The notes below the pieces were generated by a model. That model was given only the letters and a program-made list of their open reading frames with translations, was not told the DNA's origin and ran no database searches. From Fischerella thermalis PCC 7521 (GTDB lineage Bacteria; Cyanobacteriota; Cyanobacteriia; Cyanobacteriales; Nostocaceae): 35,101 bases of DNA. A program made the position numbers and the translations under genes. Positions within the stretch are counted from its first letter, which is position 1. Each line of letters opens with the position of its first letter. Location of the stretch: assembly GCF_000317225.1 (NCBI RefSeq), contig NZ_AJLL01000045.1, positions 1 through 35,101 on the forward strand, given 5' to 3'. Below, in pieces: positions 24,428 through 32,890 of the stretch.

Positions 24428-24465
24428 TTGTTATTTGTTAGTGGTTAGTAGTTAGTAGTTGATAG
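24385..24465. repeat. STRR (TTGGTTGG/TTAGTAG type) running into the helicase start
   Basis: TTGGTTGTTGGTTGGTGGTTGG lies inside the first codons of the helicase gene (read on the minus strand as CCAACCACCAACCAACAACC). The tract continues upstream of the ATG as TTAGTGGTTAGTAGTTAGTAG. It is an example of repeat expansion across a start codon. Confidence 0.65.
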
Positions 24466-24471
24466 CTATTC

Positions 24472-24498
24472 TCCTCACACTCCCCACACTCCTCACAC
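24472..24498 (-). repeat. Three nonamers GTGTGAGGA / GTGTGGGGA
   Basis: Plus strand TCCTCACAC-TCCCCACAC-TCCTCACAC. This is the same nonamer family, in the opposite orientation, as the 13-unit array at 27211-27327. Confidence 0.65.
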
Positions 24499-24522
24499 TT
24501 TCTGCTCCCCAATCCCCAACAA

Positions 24523-25611
24523 CTACTCATCTATCTGCCAAGAATCCTTTGTCAGTTCCTCATCCAAAATTTTCTTAGGTAGAACAACCACTATTACTCG
24601 TCCCAACAGAGGTACTTCTGGTGCAGTTTCAAACCATTGAAAATCTAATTCTCCAGAGTTGTCTACTACAAAGTAACTACCTGAGTTCCATTCCCGTTGC
24701 GCGCGATCAATAACTACCATGACTGGTTCTGGGTTACTTTTTGTTTGGCTGGGAAGGCGATCGCTATTACATAAAATCACCACAGGATCTTCTGCACCTA
24801 ATATTGTTTGCCAACCTGGTAAGGGAACCCAAGCTTGTTCTCCAGCAAACTTAACGATGCGGAAAGGTTCCATTTCTTCTACTAGGGGAACTGCTTGCAG
24901 GTCTTTTGGTGTTAATGGTAACTCGCCTACTACTGGTACAAGACGAGGTGTTTCTTCGGCTGACTGTGGTCTGTAATAGGGTAGAATTGGTGCTGTTTTT
25001 TTGGGTACGACTGTAAAATCTGTGAGTAACTGTTCTATTTGCTGCCTAGCAGTTTGCGTATGGGCAAACTTTAAGCCTTTGGCGATTAAACGCGATCGCG
25101 TTTGAAAATCTGAATTTTGACGGGCAAGTTTCCAACATTGATAAGCAACTGCATCTCCGGGATGCTGAGAAAAGCCCTCTGGAGGATTACGAAAACGAGA
25201 GAAATCTTTGATTGCTCTAGCTATTTCCCGTGCTTCGTCAGCATCAATTTTGTGTTGAAAGGTAAGCGTAGCGGCGGCGGCTCGTTCTTCTTGAGTCAGC
25301 AAGCGTAACTCGTACAAGATATCGCTACCGCGCTGTTGATAATGAGAGATCACATCTTGCGAGGCTCCTGCTTTTTCTATAGAGTTGTAGACTTGTGCGC
25401 CGACAATCACCTGATTCTGTTGCACTGGCTCAAAACCTGTGGCTTCAAAAATCGCTTGTGGACTGTAACCTGCTTTTTGTAGATCAGCACAAGCTTGTCC
25501 CCATTCCACCCAGCAACCTTGTTTTTGTCGCAGTTTTATTAGCAATTCTTGAGCGATGTCATTGTGATCGTTGTTGTTGAGATTTTGAGCGTGGGGTGGT
25601 TGGTCAGTCAT
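24523..25611 (-). CDS. raf1: RuBisCO accumulation factor 1
   Basis: Raf1 is a dimeric assembly chaperone that holds RbcL dimers and helps form the RbcL8 core before RbcS binds. The 362-residue protein has the family's helical N-terminal domain (about 15-190): LLIKLRQKQGCWVEWGQACADLQKAGYSPQAIFEATGFEPVQQNQ, then VISHYQQRGSDILYELRLLTQEER, DADEAREIARAIKDF and PGDAVAYQCWKLARQN. A linker with PILPYYRPQ follows, then the beta C-terminal domain (LVPVVGELPLTPKDL.. EPFRIVKFAGEQAWVPLPGW.. VVVDRAQREW-like). It is a well-known cyanobacterial/plant family of about this length. The ATG at 25611 (MTDQPPHAQ) is preferred over a TTG two codons upstream. The helicase gene follows on the same strand after about 95 bp containing tandem repeats. 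Confidence 0.94.
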   Translation of the reverse strand: MTDQPPHAQNLNNNDHNDIAQELLIKLRQKQGCWVEWGQACADLQKAGYSPQAIFEATGFEPVQQNQVIVGAQVYNSIEKAGASQDVISHYQQRGSDILYELRLLTQEERAAAATLTFQHKIDADEAREIARAIKDFSRFRNPPEGFSQHPGDAVAYQCWKLARQNSDFQTRSRLIAKGLKFAHTQTARQQIEQLLTDFTVVPKKTAPILPYYRPQSAEETPRLVPVVGELPLTPKDLQAVPLVEEMEPFRIVKFAGEQAWVPLPGWQTILGAEDPVVILCNSDRLPSQTKSNPEPVMVVIDRAQREWNSGSYFVVDNSGELDFQWFETAPEVPLLGRVIVVVLPKKILDEELTKDSWQIDE

Positions 25612-26211
25612 AAGCAATTAAAAATGAAAAATTAAAAACCGTAAAAATCCTTATTCGTAAACATGCTTGTCATCCACTGGAACACAAATTAAATCAGTGA
25701 TGATTTGCATATTTCAGCAGTTTCACGGCAAGTTGATCAACGTAATTTTAAAATTTTTATGCCAAGTATCTATTTTAAGGCTGATGTCGTAGTTTCTCTA
25801 TAGAAGAAATATGGTGTTAACAGGTTACTGTTATCAATTCCCTCTAAATATAGGGTACTAGTAGTTTGTCACACAAAGTTTCCAAGTTTTGTAGTAAGTA
25901 CTAAGCGTACTTCAATAAGTGCTGTCTTTGCTTACTAGAAACATTGCAAAGTTAGTATGCCAGAATACTAGTCTCTTAGTTCCTGTGTACACCTCTAACA
26001 GTAAGTAAAAGTATGAATCCTGAATAACAATTATAAGACATAGATAAGACTAATTACGTAATTACACGTAGCTTCAAAAGTAGAATGCTTCCTCCCGAAA
26101 GCTGCTTCATGATTAATTTAATCAAATAGCAGTTACAAATGCTGATTTTATATTCTCAATCAGGCTTTGTATGGAATATAACAAAGTGATTAACAGTTAA
26201 AGGAATTATCT
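25612..26211. promoter_or_regulatory. 600-bp divergent promoter region between raf1 and a response regulator
   Basis: No ORF is supported. The sequence is AT-rich and free of STRR, which suggests real regulatory content for both divergent genes. A palindrome AAGTAC-TAAGC-GTACTT lies at 25896-25912. Other notable parts are GGTTACTGTTATC near 25823 and TAATTACGTAATTACACGTAG near 26049. An AAAGGA ribosome-binding site stands just upstream of the ATG at 26212. Promoter boxes cannot be assigned with confidence. Confidence 0.4.
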
Positions 26212-27171
26212 ATGAATAACTCCATTCCCGAACTTGATAAAATACGTCGTCAATTGATGACTCTGGAAAAGCCAAAAAAGCAGAAAATCTTAGTAGTTGA
26301 TGATGAGCCAGATAATCTGGATCTGTTGTATCGTACCTTCCGCCGAGATTTCCAAGTCTTGAAAGCCGATAGTGGTATGAACGCTTTGCAAGTGTTAGCA
26401 GCAGAAGGGGAAGTAGCAGTCATTATCTCCGATCAGCGAATGCCAGAAATGAAGGGAACTGAATTTCTGAGTAAAACAGTACCTCAGTTTCCCAACACTG
26501 TCAGAATTATTCTCACAGGTTTTACGGATATTGAAGATCTAGTAGAAGCAATAAATGCTGGTCAGGTATACAAATATATCACAAAACCTTGGGATCCAGC
26601 AGAATTAAAAGCAGTAGTACAAAGAGCAGCAGAAACCTATGATTTACTCAAGCAACGCACAGAAGAATTGCGTCGTGCTAATGCTCAAATGGCGCTGTTG
26701 ACTGTTTTAGTGCAGGTGGCTCAACAAGCATCTAGTTTAGAAGCTATATTAAATCCCATTGCTACAGCTTTTGGTGAAAGTTTTAGCGCCGATGGCTGTA
26801 TTTTACAATTAGTCGAAAATCTTAGTCTGGTGACTACTCAAGGCAGTTACAGCAGTGAAGGTTCTGTAGAAAACTGGTTAGCTGGTGACCCATTGACTAG
26901 TGAAGCGATCGCCACTGGTCAAATGCAAGTCTCAGTTAATGTCCCCAATGACGAAAAACTTGCTGGTGTAGCACACTATACAGACTCTGGTGTAGAAGCG
27001 CATTTAATTATCCCAATTACCTATGCAGGTAAAGTTTTAGCGGTGTTGTCTCTCCAGTGGAAAAAACCCTGCACATTACGAGAAGATGAACTCAAACTGA
27101 TTCATCTATCAGCACAGCTAGTAGCCACCGTACTCAGTTGTACTCGTTATCATCAAACCGCTAGTGCTTAA
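26212..27171 (+). CDS. REC-GAF response regulator
   Basis: The protein has 319 residues. The receiver domain (about 24-140) contains ILVVDDEPDN with acidic pocket Asp30/Asp31 and IISDQRMPEM with phospho-acceptor Asp74. ILTGFTD and YITKPWD supply the conserved Thr and Lys, so phosphorylation should work. A helical linker follows (LLKQRTEELRRANAQMALLTVLVQVAQQA, coiled-coil-like), then a GAF domain (about 160-312) with VEAHLIIPITYAGKVLAVLSLQW. The GAF lacks an obvious Cys for a bilin chromophore, so it is more likely a small-ligand or dimer domain. There is no HTH, EAL or GGDEF output. It probably acts by protein interaction or passes a signal to a kinase or phosphatase. AAAGGA precedes the ATG. 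The downstream gene is menG, separated by tandem repeats. Confidence 0.9.
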   Translation: MNNSIPELDKIRRQLMTLEKPKKQKILVVDDEPDNLDLLYRTFRRDFQVLKADSGMNALQVLAAEGEVAVIISDQRMPEMKGTEFLSKTVPQFPNTVRIILTGFTDIEDLVEAINAGQVYKYITKPWDPAELKAVVQRAAETYDLLKQRTEELRRANAQMALLTVLVQVAQQASSLEAILNPIATAFGESFSADGCILQLVENLSLVTTQGSYSSEGSVENWLAGDPLTSEAIATGQMQVSVNVPNDEKLAGVAHYTDSGVEAHLIIPITYAGKVLAVLSLQWKKPCTLREDELKLIHLSAQLVATVLSCTRYHQTASA

Positions 27172-27210
27172 TTGTCAAGAGTCAGGATAGGGGAAAGGGG
27201 AGGTGGGGAG

Positions 27211-27327
27211 GTGTGAGAGGTATGAGGAGTGTGAGGGGTATGAGGAGTGTGAGGGGTATGAGGAGTATGAGGGGTATGAGGAGTGTGAGAGGTATGAGGA
27301 GTGTGAGGGGTATGAGGAGTGTGAGGA
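27211..27327 (+). repeat. Tandem array of 13 nonamers (GTGTGAGGG / GTATGAGGA)
   Basis: Thirteen 9-bp units follow without a break, mostly alternating GTGTGAGRG and GTATGAGGA, with purine on one strand throughout. There are no spacers, so it is not CRISPR-like. It fills the gap between the REC-GAF gene and menG and is followed by ACTAACTACTAACC repeats to about 27410. A reverse-strand frame giving repeated Thr-Pro-His is only translated repeat. Confidence 0.9.
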
Positions 27328-27483
27328 GTCAGTATTAAACAACTACTAACCACTAACTACTAACTACTAACCATCAACAAACAACCACCAACTCTTGACT
27401 ATTGACCCTTGACCAAATAATTTCTCCCAGGGTAAAAGGGTAAATCTAAAATCTAAAATCTAAAATTGTTTGACCCTTGACCA

Positions 27484-28176
27484 ATGTCTGACGAAATTCG
27501 CAATATCTTTGACCGTATCGCTCCCATTTATGACCAACTCAATGATTGGTTAAGCTTGGGACAACATCGGATATGGAAAGAAATGACAGTAAAATGGAGT
27601 GAAGCCAAAGCCGGAGATACTTGTTTGGATTTGTGTTGCGGTAGTGGTGATTTGGCCTTCCGGTTAGCAAGGCGTGTGGGTAAAAGTGGACAGGTGTACG
27701 GAGTAGATTTTTCGTCTGCACAGTTAGAAATTGCCAAAGAACGCTCTCAAAGTCAGTATCAAACTCCCCCCATCACCTGGATAGAAGCAGACGTACTCAA
27801 TTTACCCTTTGAAGACAACAAATTTGACGCTGCTACGATGGGCTATGGTTTACGAAATGTCACAGATATTCAGCGTAGCCTGAAAGAGTTACACCGTGTC
27901 CTCAAAAAAGGCGCTAAAGCTGCAATTCTAGATTTTCATCGTCCCAAAAATTCGACTGCTCGCAGCTTTCAGCAATGGTATCTAGATCATCTTGTAGTGC
28001 CAATTGCTGAGCAAATGGGTTTAAAGGAAGAATATGCTTATATTAGTCCCAGCTTAGACCGCTTTCCCTCTGGAGACAAGCAGGTAGACACAGCTGTTGC
28101 AGTTGGCTTTGCAACTGCCACACACTACCCCATCGCGAACGATATGATGGGAGTGCTGGTAGTCACCAAATTTTAG
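27484..28176 (+). CDS. menG: 2-phytyl-1,4-naphthoquinone methyltransferase (phylloquinone/menaquinone)
   Basis: MenG/UbiE-family SAM methyltransferase, 230 residues. In cyanobacteria it adds the last methyl group of phylloquinone, the A1 electron carrier of photosystem I. RNIFDRIAPIYDQLNDWLSLGQHRIWK is the family N-terminus. DLCCGSGDLAFRLARRVG is SAM motif I, and VYGVDFSSAQLEIAKERS holds the acidic residue that binds the ribose. ADVLNLPFEDNKFDAATMGYGLRNVTD covers the two UbiE signatures. LDFHRPKN and YAYISPSLDRFPSG close the domain. Length and motifs are complete. The start ATG follows TTGACC simple repeats with no strong RBS. The DUF445 gene follows 103 bp after the stop. Confidence 0.95.
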   Translation: MSDEIRNIFDRIAPIYDQLNDWLSLGQHRIWKEMTVKWSEAKAGDTCLDLCCGSGDLAFRLARRVGKSGQVYGVDFSSAQLEIAKERSQSQYQTPPITWIEADVLNLPFEDNKFDAATMGYGLRNVTDIQRSLKELHRVLKKGAKAAILDFHRPKNSTARSFQQWYLDHLVVPIAEQMGLKEEYAYISPSLDRFPSGDKQVDTAVAVGFATATHYPIANDMMGVLVVTKF

Positions 28177-28190
28177 ATATTAGATTGGAG

Positions 28191-28272
28191 AATGGGTAAT
28201 GGGTAATGGGTAATGGGTAAGACTATTACTAATTACCAAATACCAATTACCAAATACCAATTACCAAATACG
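28191..28272. repeat. Inverted STRR GGGTAAT / CCAATTA before the DUF445 start
   Basis: Three to four GGGTAAT units face TACCAATTACCAAATACC units, nearly complementary, giving a long imperfect hairpin between menG and the GTG start at 28280. It is the same layout as at 8455-8539. Confidence 0.7.
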
Positions 28273-28279
28273 AAATCCT

Positions 28280-29515
28280 GTGGATTGGTCTCATCTTTGG
28301 CTGTATGTGTCTCCCCCCATCTTGGGTGGGGTAATTGGCTATTTCACTAACGATATAGCCATCAAAATGTTATTTCGTCCTTACCGAGCAATTTACATAG
28401 GTGGACGGAGAATTCCCTTTACACCTGGACTTATTCCCCGGAACCAGGAACGTCTTGCCAAAAATATCTCTGATACGATCATGAGGTCGCTGTTGACACC
28501 AGAAGAATTACAGAATCTGGCGCGGCGACTCCTACAAACAGAACGTGTGCAATCAGCTATTTTCTGGTTGCTGCAAATGGCAATTGATCAGGTAAAAGCA
28601 GATCGTGAGCAAAAAACTGCCAAAATTGTGGCAAATATTTTGCGGGATTTGTTAGGTGAATCGCTACCTCGTCTGTTAAAGGTTTTGGCACGACGGGAAG
28701 ATTTTTTAGAAGCACAGATTAATCAAATTTTTGATCAAGTGTTACTAGAATTTCAATTAAGTGAAGAACAAGCCTCTCGCCTGGCTGATTGGTTATTAGA
28801 AGTTGTCTTACCACCAGATGTCATCCGACAAGCGATTATTAATTTTTTGACCGATCGCACAATTCAAACTATAGATGAAAGCTTTCGAGAAAAAACCAGT
28901 GGTACTTATTGGGTAGTAGCAAATTTATTTGGTTTACGTAATAGCTTAACCCGCTTGCGGACTTACTGTTTAGATGAAAAAGAAGCAACCAATCAACGTT
29001 TGCAGGAGTTGATTCAAGAATTACAAGTACGCGATCGCATTAAAAAATTATTGCAAGAGATAATGTTACAAAACTTACCTGTAGGTACAGTCCGACAACT
29101 AAGAAAAACTACCCGCGATAGCGTGCGTCAATACCTGCAAACACGTGGTAGTGAATTTTTACAAGGATTTAGTGACTCGGTTAATTGGGAAAATATTGCT
29201 GTATTATTAGTTAATCGCCTGAGCAATTCTGCTGTTGTTAATAGTTCTTTAGAAGTTGTAAGTTTGGAATTAGCATTAATCTTAGAGCGATATTTGGAAA
29301 GAGATTTGGAAGCTATAGTTGCTCAAGCAATTCCAATTTTATCAATTGATCAGGTAATTATTGACCGTGTTAAGTCAACATCACCTGCTGATTTAGAAGC
29401 TGCTATTGAGGGAATTGTCAAGAATGAATTACAGGCAATTGTTACCTTAGGTGGAATTTTAGGTTTTATTGTCGGTTTATTTCAAACGGTATTTATATAT
29501 TTGAGTCAAACATAA
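28280..29515 (+). CDS. DUF445 family membrane protein
   Basis: The protein has 411 residues and starts with GTG ([18 protein letters not shown]). The N-terminus has a TM helix and the DUF445 hallmark [50 protein letters not shown] long helical cytosolic or periplasmic body follows (about 60-370), and a C-terminal TM helix ([21 protein letters not shown]). This two-anchor layout is typical of the family, whose function is not established. The GTG sits 8 bp after a tandem-repeat hairpin and no clear Shine-Dalgarno is visible, so translation may depend on coupling or on the hairpin. An upstream frame gives no family sequence, which supports the GTG. Confidence 0.9.
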   Translation: MDWSHLWLYVSPPILGGVIGYFTNDIAIKMLFRPYRAIYIGGRRIPFTPGLIPRNQERLAKNISDTIMRSLLTPEELQNLARRLLQTERVQSAIFWLLQMAIDQVKADREQKTAKIVANILRDLLGESLPRLLKVLARREDFLEAQINQIFDQVLLEFQLSEEQASRLADWLLEVVLPPDVIRQAIINFLTDRTIQTIDESFREKTSGTYWVVANLFGLRNSLTRLRTYCLDEKEATNQRLQELIQELQVRDRIKKLLQEIMLQNLPVGTVRQLRKTTRDSVRQYLQTRGSEFLQGFSDSVNWENIAVLLVNRLSNSAVVNSSLEVVSLELALILERYLERDLEAIVAQAIPILSIDQVIIDRVKSTSPADLEAAIEGIVKNELQAIVTLGGILGFIVGLFQTVFIYLSQT

Positions 29516-29615
29516 TTAAAAAGCTCAATCACCAATTACCAATTGTTCAAGTTGGCGGGTTATATAACTTCCATCCCAGCCACGCTTCAGTAACTTCCCG
29601 CCGACTTTTTGTGAA

Positions 29616-30359
29616 CTAAAGCACCTTTTTGAGAGCCTCTAACCAACGGTTAGCTATTTTCCATTCACCAGTATCATTAGGATGACACCCATCGAAAGTA
29701 TCAGAGAGATTGAAACCACTATATTGATCCACAACCATAACAGGTGATTGATATGTGTTGGTTTGGTTGGCAAGAGTTGGGATCTGTGCATTAAATAATA
29801 CTTTGCGCTCCAGACTACCACAGGAGGGAATAATTTCAGCCAACAGTATTTTTACATATGGATTATAGTATCGAAGCTTTTGAATGATTCCGCGTATATC
29901 CTCGATTGTACTCTCTGGGGTTTCTCCGCTGCCAAGATCATTTGTGCCTAGATGAATTAGCACTACATCTGGTCGAGTTTTGCTTGCCCATTCGTCAATC
30001 CTAGCAAGTATCTGATCAGCCCGCCAACCACAATGACCCTCATTGTCTAAATCAAAATCAGGCAAAGAAGGACGTCTGCCACAATTAACTTGGAGTGAGC
30101 CAACAAAATCGATACTATAACCTGCATTGAGTAAGTAAAACCAAAGTAAGCGACGATAGCTGTTTTGAACCCCCTCTCCTCCAGTAATAGAGTCGCCAAG
30201 AGGCATAATTCGCGTACGACTATAATTTTGTGCAATTAAAAGTGGTTTGTTATTTTTGTTGACACCTAATGCTGTCTGATTGAAAGTACTCTTACCTATT
30301 ACTTCTAAAGCCACAAAAGTAACTACAATGCTTAAATTTATCAACCACCAACGACGCAT
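29616..30359 (-). CDS. SGNH/GDSL hydrolase, probably exported or membrane-anchored
   Basis: The protein has 247 residues. The N-terminus (MRRWWLINLSIVVTFVALEV) is a basic start plus hydrophobic helix, a signal peptide or anchor. The catalytic blocks follow: block I IMPLGDSITGG with nucleophile Ser57, block II EGHCGW with Gly108, block III HLGTND with Asn140, and block V DTFDGCHPN with Asp223 and His226. All four SGNH residues are present. Such enzymes deacylate polysaccharides or lipids; rhamnogalacturonan-acetylesterase-like and other GDSL esterases share these blocks, so the substrate is open. Four Cys in the mature part could form disulphides, consistent with export. The 3' end faces the DUF445 gene with a 100-bp gap. 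The region upstream is AT-rich. Confidence 0.9.
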   Translation of the reverse strand: MRRWWLINLSIVVTFVALEVIGKSTFNQTALGVNKNNKPLLIAQNYSRTRIMPLGDSITGGEGVQNSYRRLLWFYLLNAGYSIDFVGSLQVNCGRRPSLPDFDLDNEGHCGWRADQILARIDEWASKTRPDVVLIHLGTNDLGSGETPESTIEDIRGIIQKLRYYNPYVKILLAEIIPSCGSLERKVLFNAQIPTLANQTNTYQSPVMVVDQYSGFNLSDTFDGCHPNDTGEWKIANRWLEALKKVL

Positions 30360-30718
30360 CTTGCTACCTCTTAAGTAAAGATATGCATTTAACTTGCCTT
30401 GTAGCGGTTGCTAGGAGAATGTGGAGATAAAAATTGAATAAAAATCTCCTAATTGCTGTACAGATGTGCAATTAAATATCTGTACAAAACAGAATTCTCT
30501 AAAGAGAATGCAACCTGATTATTCATTAATTTAACAAGATTATATAGAAAAGTTATCATCAATATTAATATTGATTTGTTAGATGATAATTAATGCTTTG
30601 ATGCTAGTTTTTAAACGGTTTTTGACTTAATATTTTGACATTTCACCTGATAGCTAAAGAAGATTGAAATTTATTTTGACTTATACTAAGTTGTGTTTAA
30701 AAAACACTTATGATCGTC
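30360..30718. other. AT-rich intergenic stretch
   Basis: About 360 bp between the SGNH gene and the end of the flavoprotein gene, both on the minus strand. I see no ORF, and only weak inverted repeats such as AATATTAATATT near 30560. It should hold the SGNH promoter, but I cannot place it. Confidence 0.3.
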
Positions 30719-30751
30719 AGATCCCCGACTTTTTCAAAAAGTCGGGGATCT
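30719..30751 (-). terminator. Perfect 16-bp hairpin after the flavoprotein gene
   Basis: AGATCCCCGACTTTTT (30719-30734), one C, then AAAAAGTCGGGGATCT (30736-30751). The inner A/T pairs are too tight for a one-base loop, so the real loop is larger. It lies 15 bp past the minus-strand stop and probably ends that transcript. Hairpins of this sequence type recur in cyanobacterial genomes, so it may also be a dispersed repeat. Confidence 0.7.
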
Positions 30752-30766
30752 TGCAACCTACCAGAA

Positions 30767-32084
30767 CTAATGAGACAGATCATTAGTTGGTTGTTTCCAC
30801 CCCTTCAACTTCAACACATCACCTTCAAACTGCTTACCTTTTAACATGCGATTCCAGTAAACCCAAGGTAAAACATGACGCTTCACCAACCACATACTAT
30901 AACGTTCCTCTCTGGGATCTATTGGGAAAGTAGATATCGGTTGGTTATTGTAGTCAAACTCTGCCATGATTACTTTGCCATATCCAGTAATTAATGGACA
31001 GCAAGTATAGCCGTTGTAGCTTCCTGTCATTGAGGTAGAGTTGATCAATGCCAAAAGATTTTCAACCAAAACAGGAGCCTGGCGGCGAATAGCAGCAGCA
31101 GTTTTAGAAGTCGGTAGGGAAGAAGCATCTCCTAAACTAAAGACATTGGGATATTGATTGTGCTGCAATGTCTGTTTATCTACATCTACCCAACCTGTAC
31201 TTGCAGCCAGTTTGCTAGTTTTGATAAAATCTGGAGCACTCATTGGCGGGGTAACATGGATCATGTCATAGGGAATGGTTACTTGCTGTGTACCTTCATC
31301 TGTCGTGACATCAAATACCGCTTCTTTGGCTGCTGCCCGAATTGCCTTGAGATTGTGTTTAAATTTAACTTGAATATGGCGGCGATCGACTACCTTAAGT
31401 AATCGTTCTGCATAGGCGGGAACAGGAAAAATTGCACTCACCGCAGAGCAAAACATGACGTTTGTTTTCTTGCTAACGCCTTGTCGTTGAAAAGCATCAT
31501 CAGCCATATACATAATTTTTTGAGGAGCGCCACCACATTTAATTGGTGTCCCTGGGAAGGTAAACAAAGCATTTCCTCCCTGAAAATTCCGGATCACTTC
31601 CCAGGTATAGGGAGCATATTCAAATGCATAATTACTGCACACTCCTCCCTTACCCAGTGCTTCTTGCAAACCTTCTATTAAATGCCAGTCAATTTGAATA
31701 CCAGGACACAATACCAAGTAATCATAGTAAATTTGTTTACCAGAACGGGTAATTACGGCATTTTCGTCGGGGTTTAGTTCGGTAGCGTAGTCTTGAATCC
31801 AAGTTACACCTTTGGGAATACAACTTGCTTGTGGCTTGACTGTATCGTTTATGCTGTATTCACCTCCTCCAACCAAAGTCCAAGCAGGTTGATAATAGTG
31901 TTGAGCTTTAGGCTCCAGGATAGCAATGTCGAGTTTGCTATTTTTTGGCACACAACTGAGATGCTACAGTAATGCCGGCAGCACCACCACCAACAATGAC
32001 TATTTGGTAATGTTGTGTTTCTTGAATAGTAGAGGTGTCAGTACTTGTGGGCGAATTCGTTTTTTTTTGAATAAATGACGACAT
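30767..32084 (-). pseudogene. Sulfide:quinone oxidoreductase-like flavoprotein, broken by one frameshift
   Basis: Two frames together give one FAD/NAD(P)-type oxidoreductase of about 437 residues. The 5' part starts at the ATG at 32084 (MSSFIQKK) and carries the FAD dinucleotide motif IVIVGGGAAGITVASQL. It stops at a TAG in GCC-AAA-AAA-TAG (31938). The rest continues one frame over (KNSKLDIAILEPKAQHYYQPAWTLVGGG), then PGTPIKCGGAPQKIMYMADD with a Cys that fits the SQR redox pair, and VFSLGDASSLPTSKTAAAIRRQAP for the second FAD-binding segment. A TCCPL segment follows later. Removing one A from the run of six restores the frame. The overall pattern is closest to type II SQR, which moves electrons from sulfide to quinones. 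Whether the break is real, a sequencing error or bypassed by slippage cannot be told here. Confidence 0.8.
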
Positions 32085-32461
32085 ATATTTCAGCAGCGAT
32101 CGCAGGCAGCTATCGAACGAGCTATTCGATTCAAGCCGCCACAATTTTTGGTCAATTTATAATTGTGTCTATTAATAATATCAGTCAACTGAATTACTTA
32201 GATATTCTTTACAGAAAGATATATACTGAGAAACTTGTTACAATGATATCTCAGCAACAAAAACTAGGTTATTTTGATACTCGATTTTAAAAGTTACTTA
32301 GACAATAATTTTTCTAAATTGCTTAAATATTTAATCAGCATCTCTCTGATGGAATATGCATTAGTATAAATATTATGTATAACATTTAATTTGTTGTTCA
32401 TATTCTAACGGCACTTTATCCACCTATATGAGAAAGGTAAATTTATATGAACAATTAGGTT
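32085..32461. promoter_or_regulatory. Divergent intergenic region, flavoprotein and membrane protein
   Basis: This region lies between the minus-strand flavoprotein gene and the plus-strand gene at 32462. It is AT-rich and includes one GCGATCGC near 32097. A 71-codon plus frame crosses it but overlaps the flavoprotein start and has no RBS or family signature. No promoter boxes could be placed. Confidence 0.35.
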
Positions 32462-32890
32462 ATGAATATTGAAACTTTTAATCAGTTTCCTTGGACACCT
32501 TTAGTTTTACATTGGCTGGCTTATGCTTTTTTAGGATGGTACTTGTCTGTTCATCATATTGTTTGGCTCGTAGGAGTATTAGTGGTTGCTTTGGTATTAA
32601 CTTTAGTGGGGCGGAGTATATCTTGGTTGAACCGCTTATTGAATTATGGTTCTCAAGTTTTAATTGTTGTCCTTGCTTTAGGTTCGTCGGTGATTTTAGT
32701 AGCATTTTTACCGATATTTTTTACTTTTATAATTACGCCATTAGCAACTACTGTTCTAGCAGAAATAGAGCTACGTTTTGCTGGGTTTAGCAAACGAGAT
32801 GCATTATTGTTATTAACTTTATTAGCTGGCTTGGGTTTAGTAGTAGGTGAAACAGTAGATTTAATATTTTTACCTAGTAACAGATATTAA
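32462..32890 (+). CDS. Membrane protein of unknown function
   Basis: The 142-residue protein is mostly hydrophobic, with four TM segments: LVLHWLAYAFLGWYLSV (about 14-30), IVWLVGVLVVALVLTLVG (33-50), YGSQVLIVVLALGSSVILVAFLPIFFTFIITPLATTVLA (62-100, probably two helices) and LLLLTLLAGLGLVVGETVDLIFL (115-137). A short charged loop AEIELRFAGFSKRDA stands before the last. No catalytic or transport motif is visible and I do not recognise the family. It is preceded by GAGAAAGG far upstream and no close Shine-Dalgarno. It is likely transcribed alone. Confidence 0.6.
   Translation: MNIETFNQFPWTPLVLHWLAYAFLGWYLSVHHIVWLVGVLVVALVLTLVGRSISWLNRLLNYGSQVLIVVLALGSSVILVAFLPIFFTFIITPLATTVLAEIELRFAGFSKRDALLLLTLLAGLGLVVGETVDLIFLPSNRY

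Noticed and set aside
24487-24497. ACTCCTCACAC, identical to the conserved loop of cyanobacterial Yfr1 sRNA
   Set aside because: It sits in a tandem nonamer repeat with no flanking stem-loops or terminator, so the match is most likely chance.
27211-27327. Possible CRISPR array
   Set aside because: Units are 9 bp with no spacers and no cas genes are nearby.
27168-27353. 61-codon minus-strand frame of repeated Thr-Pro-His
   Set aside because: It is only the translation of the nonamer array; the same frame repeats because 9 is a multiple of 3.
32075-32290. 71-codon plus-strand frame upstream of 32462
   Set aside because: It overlaps the start of the flavoprotein gene on the other strand and lacks an RBS and family features.
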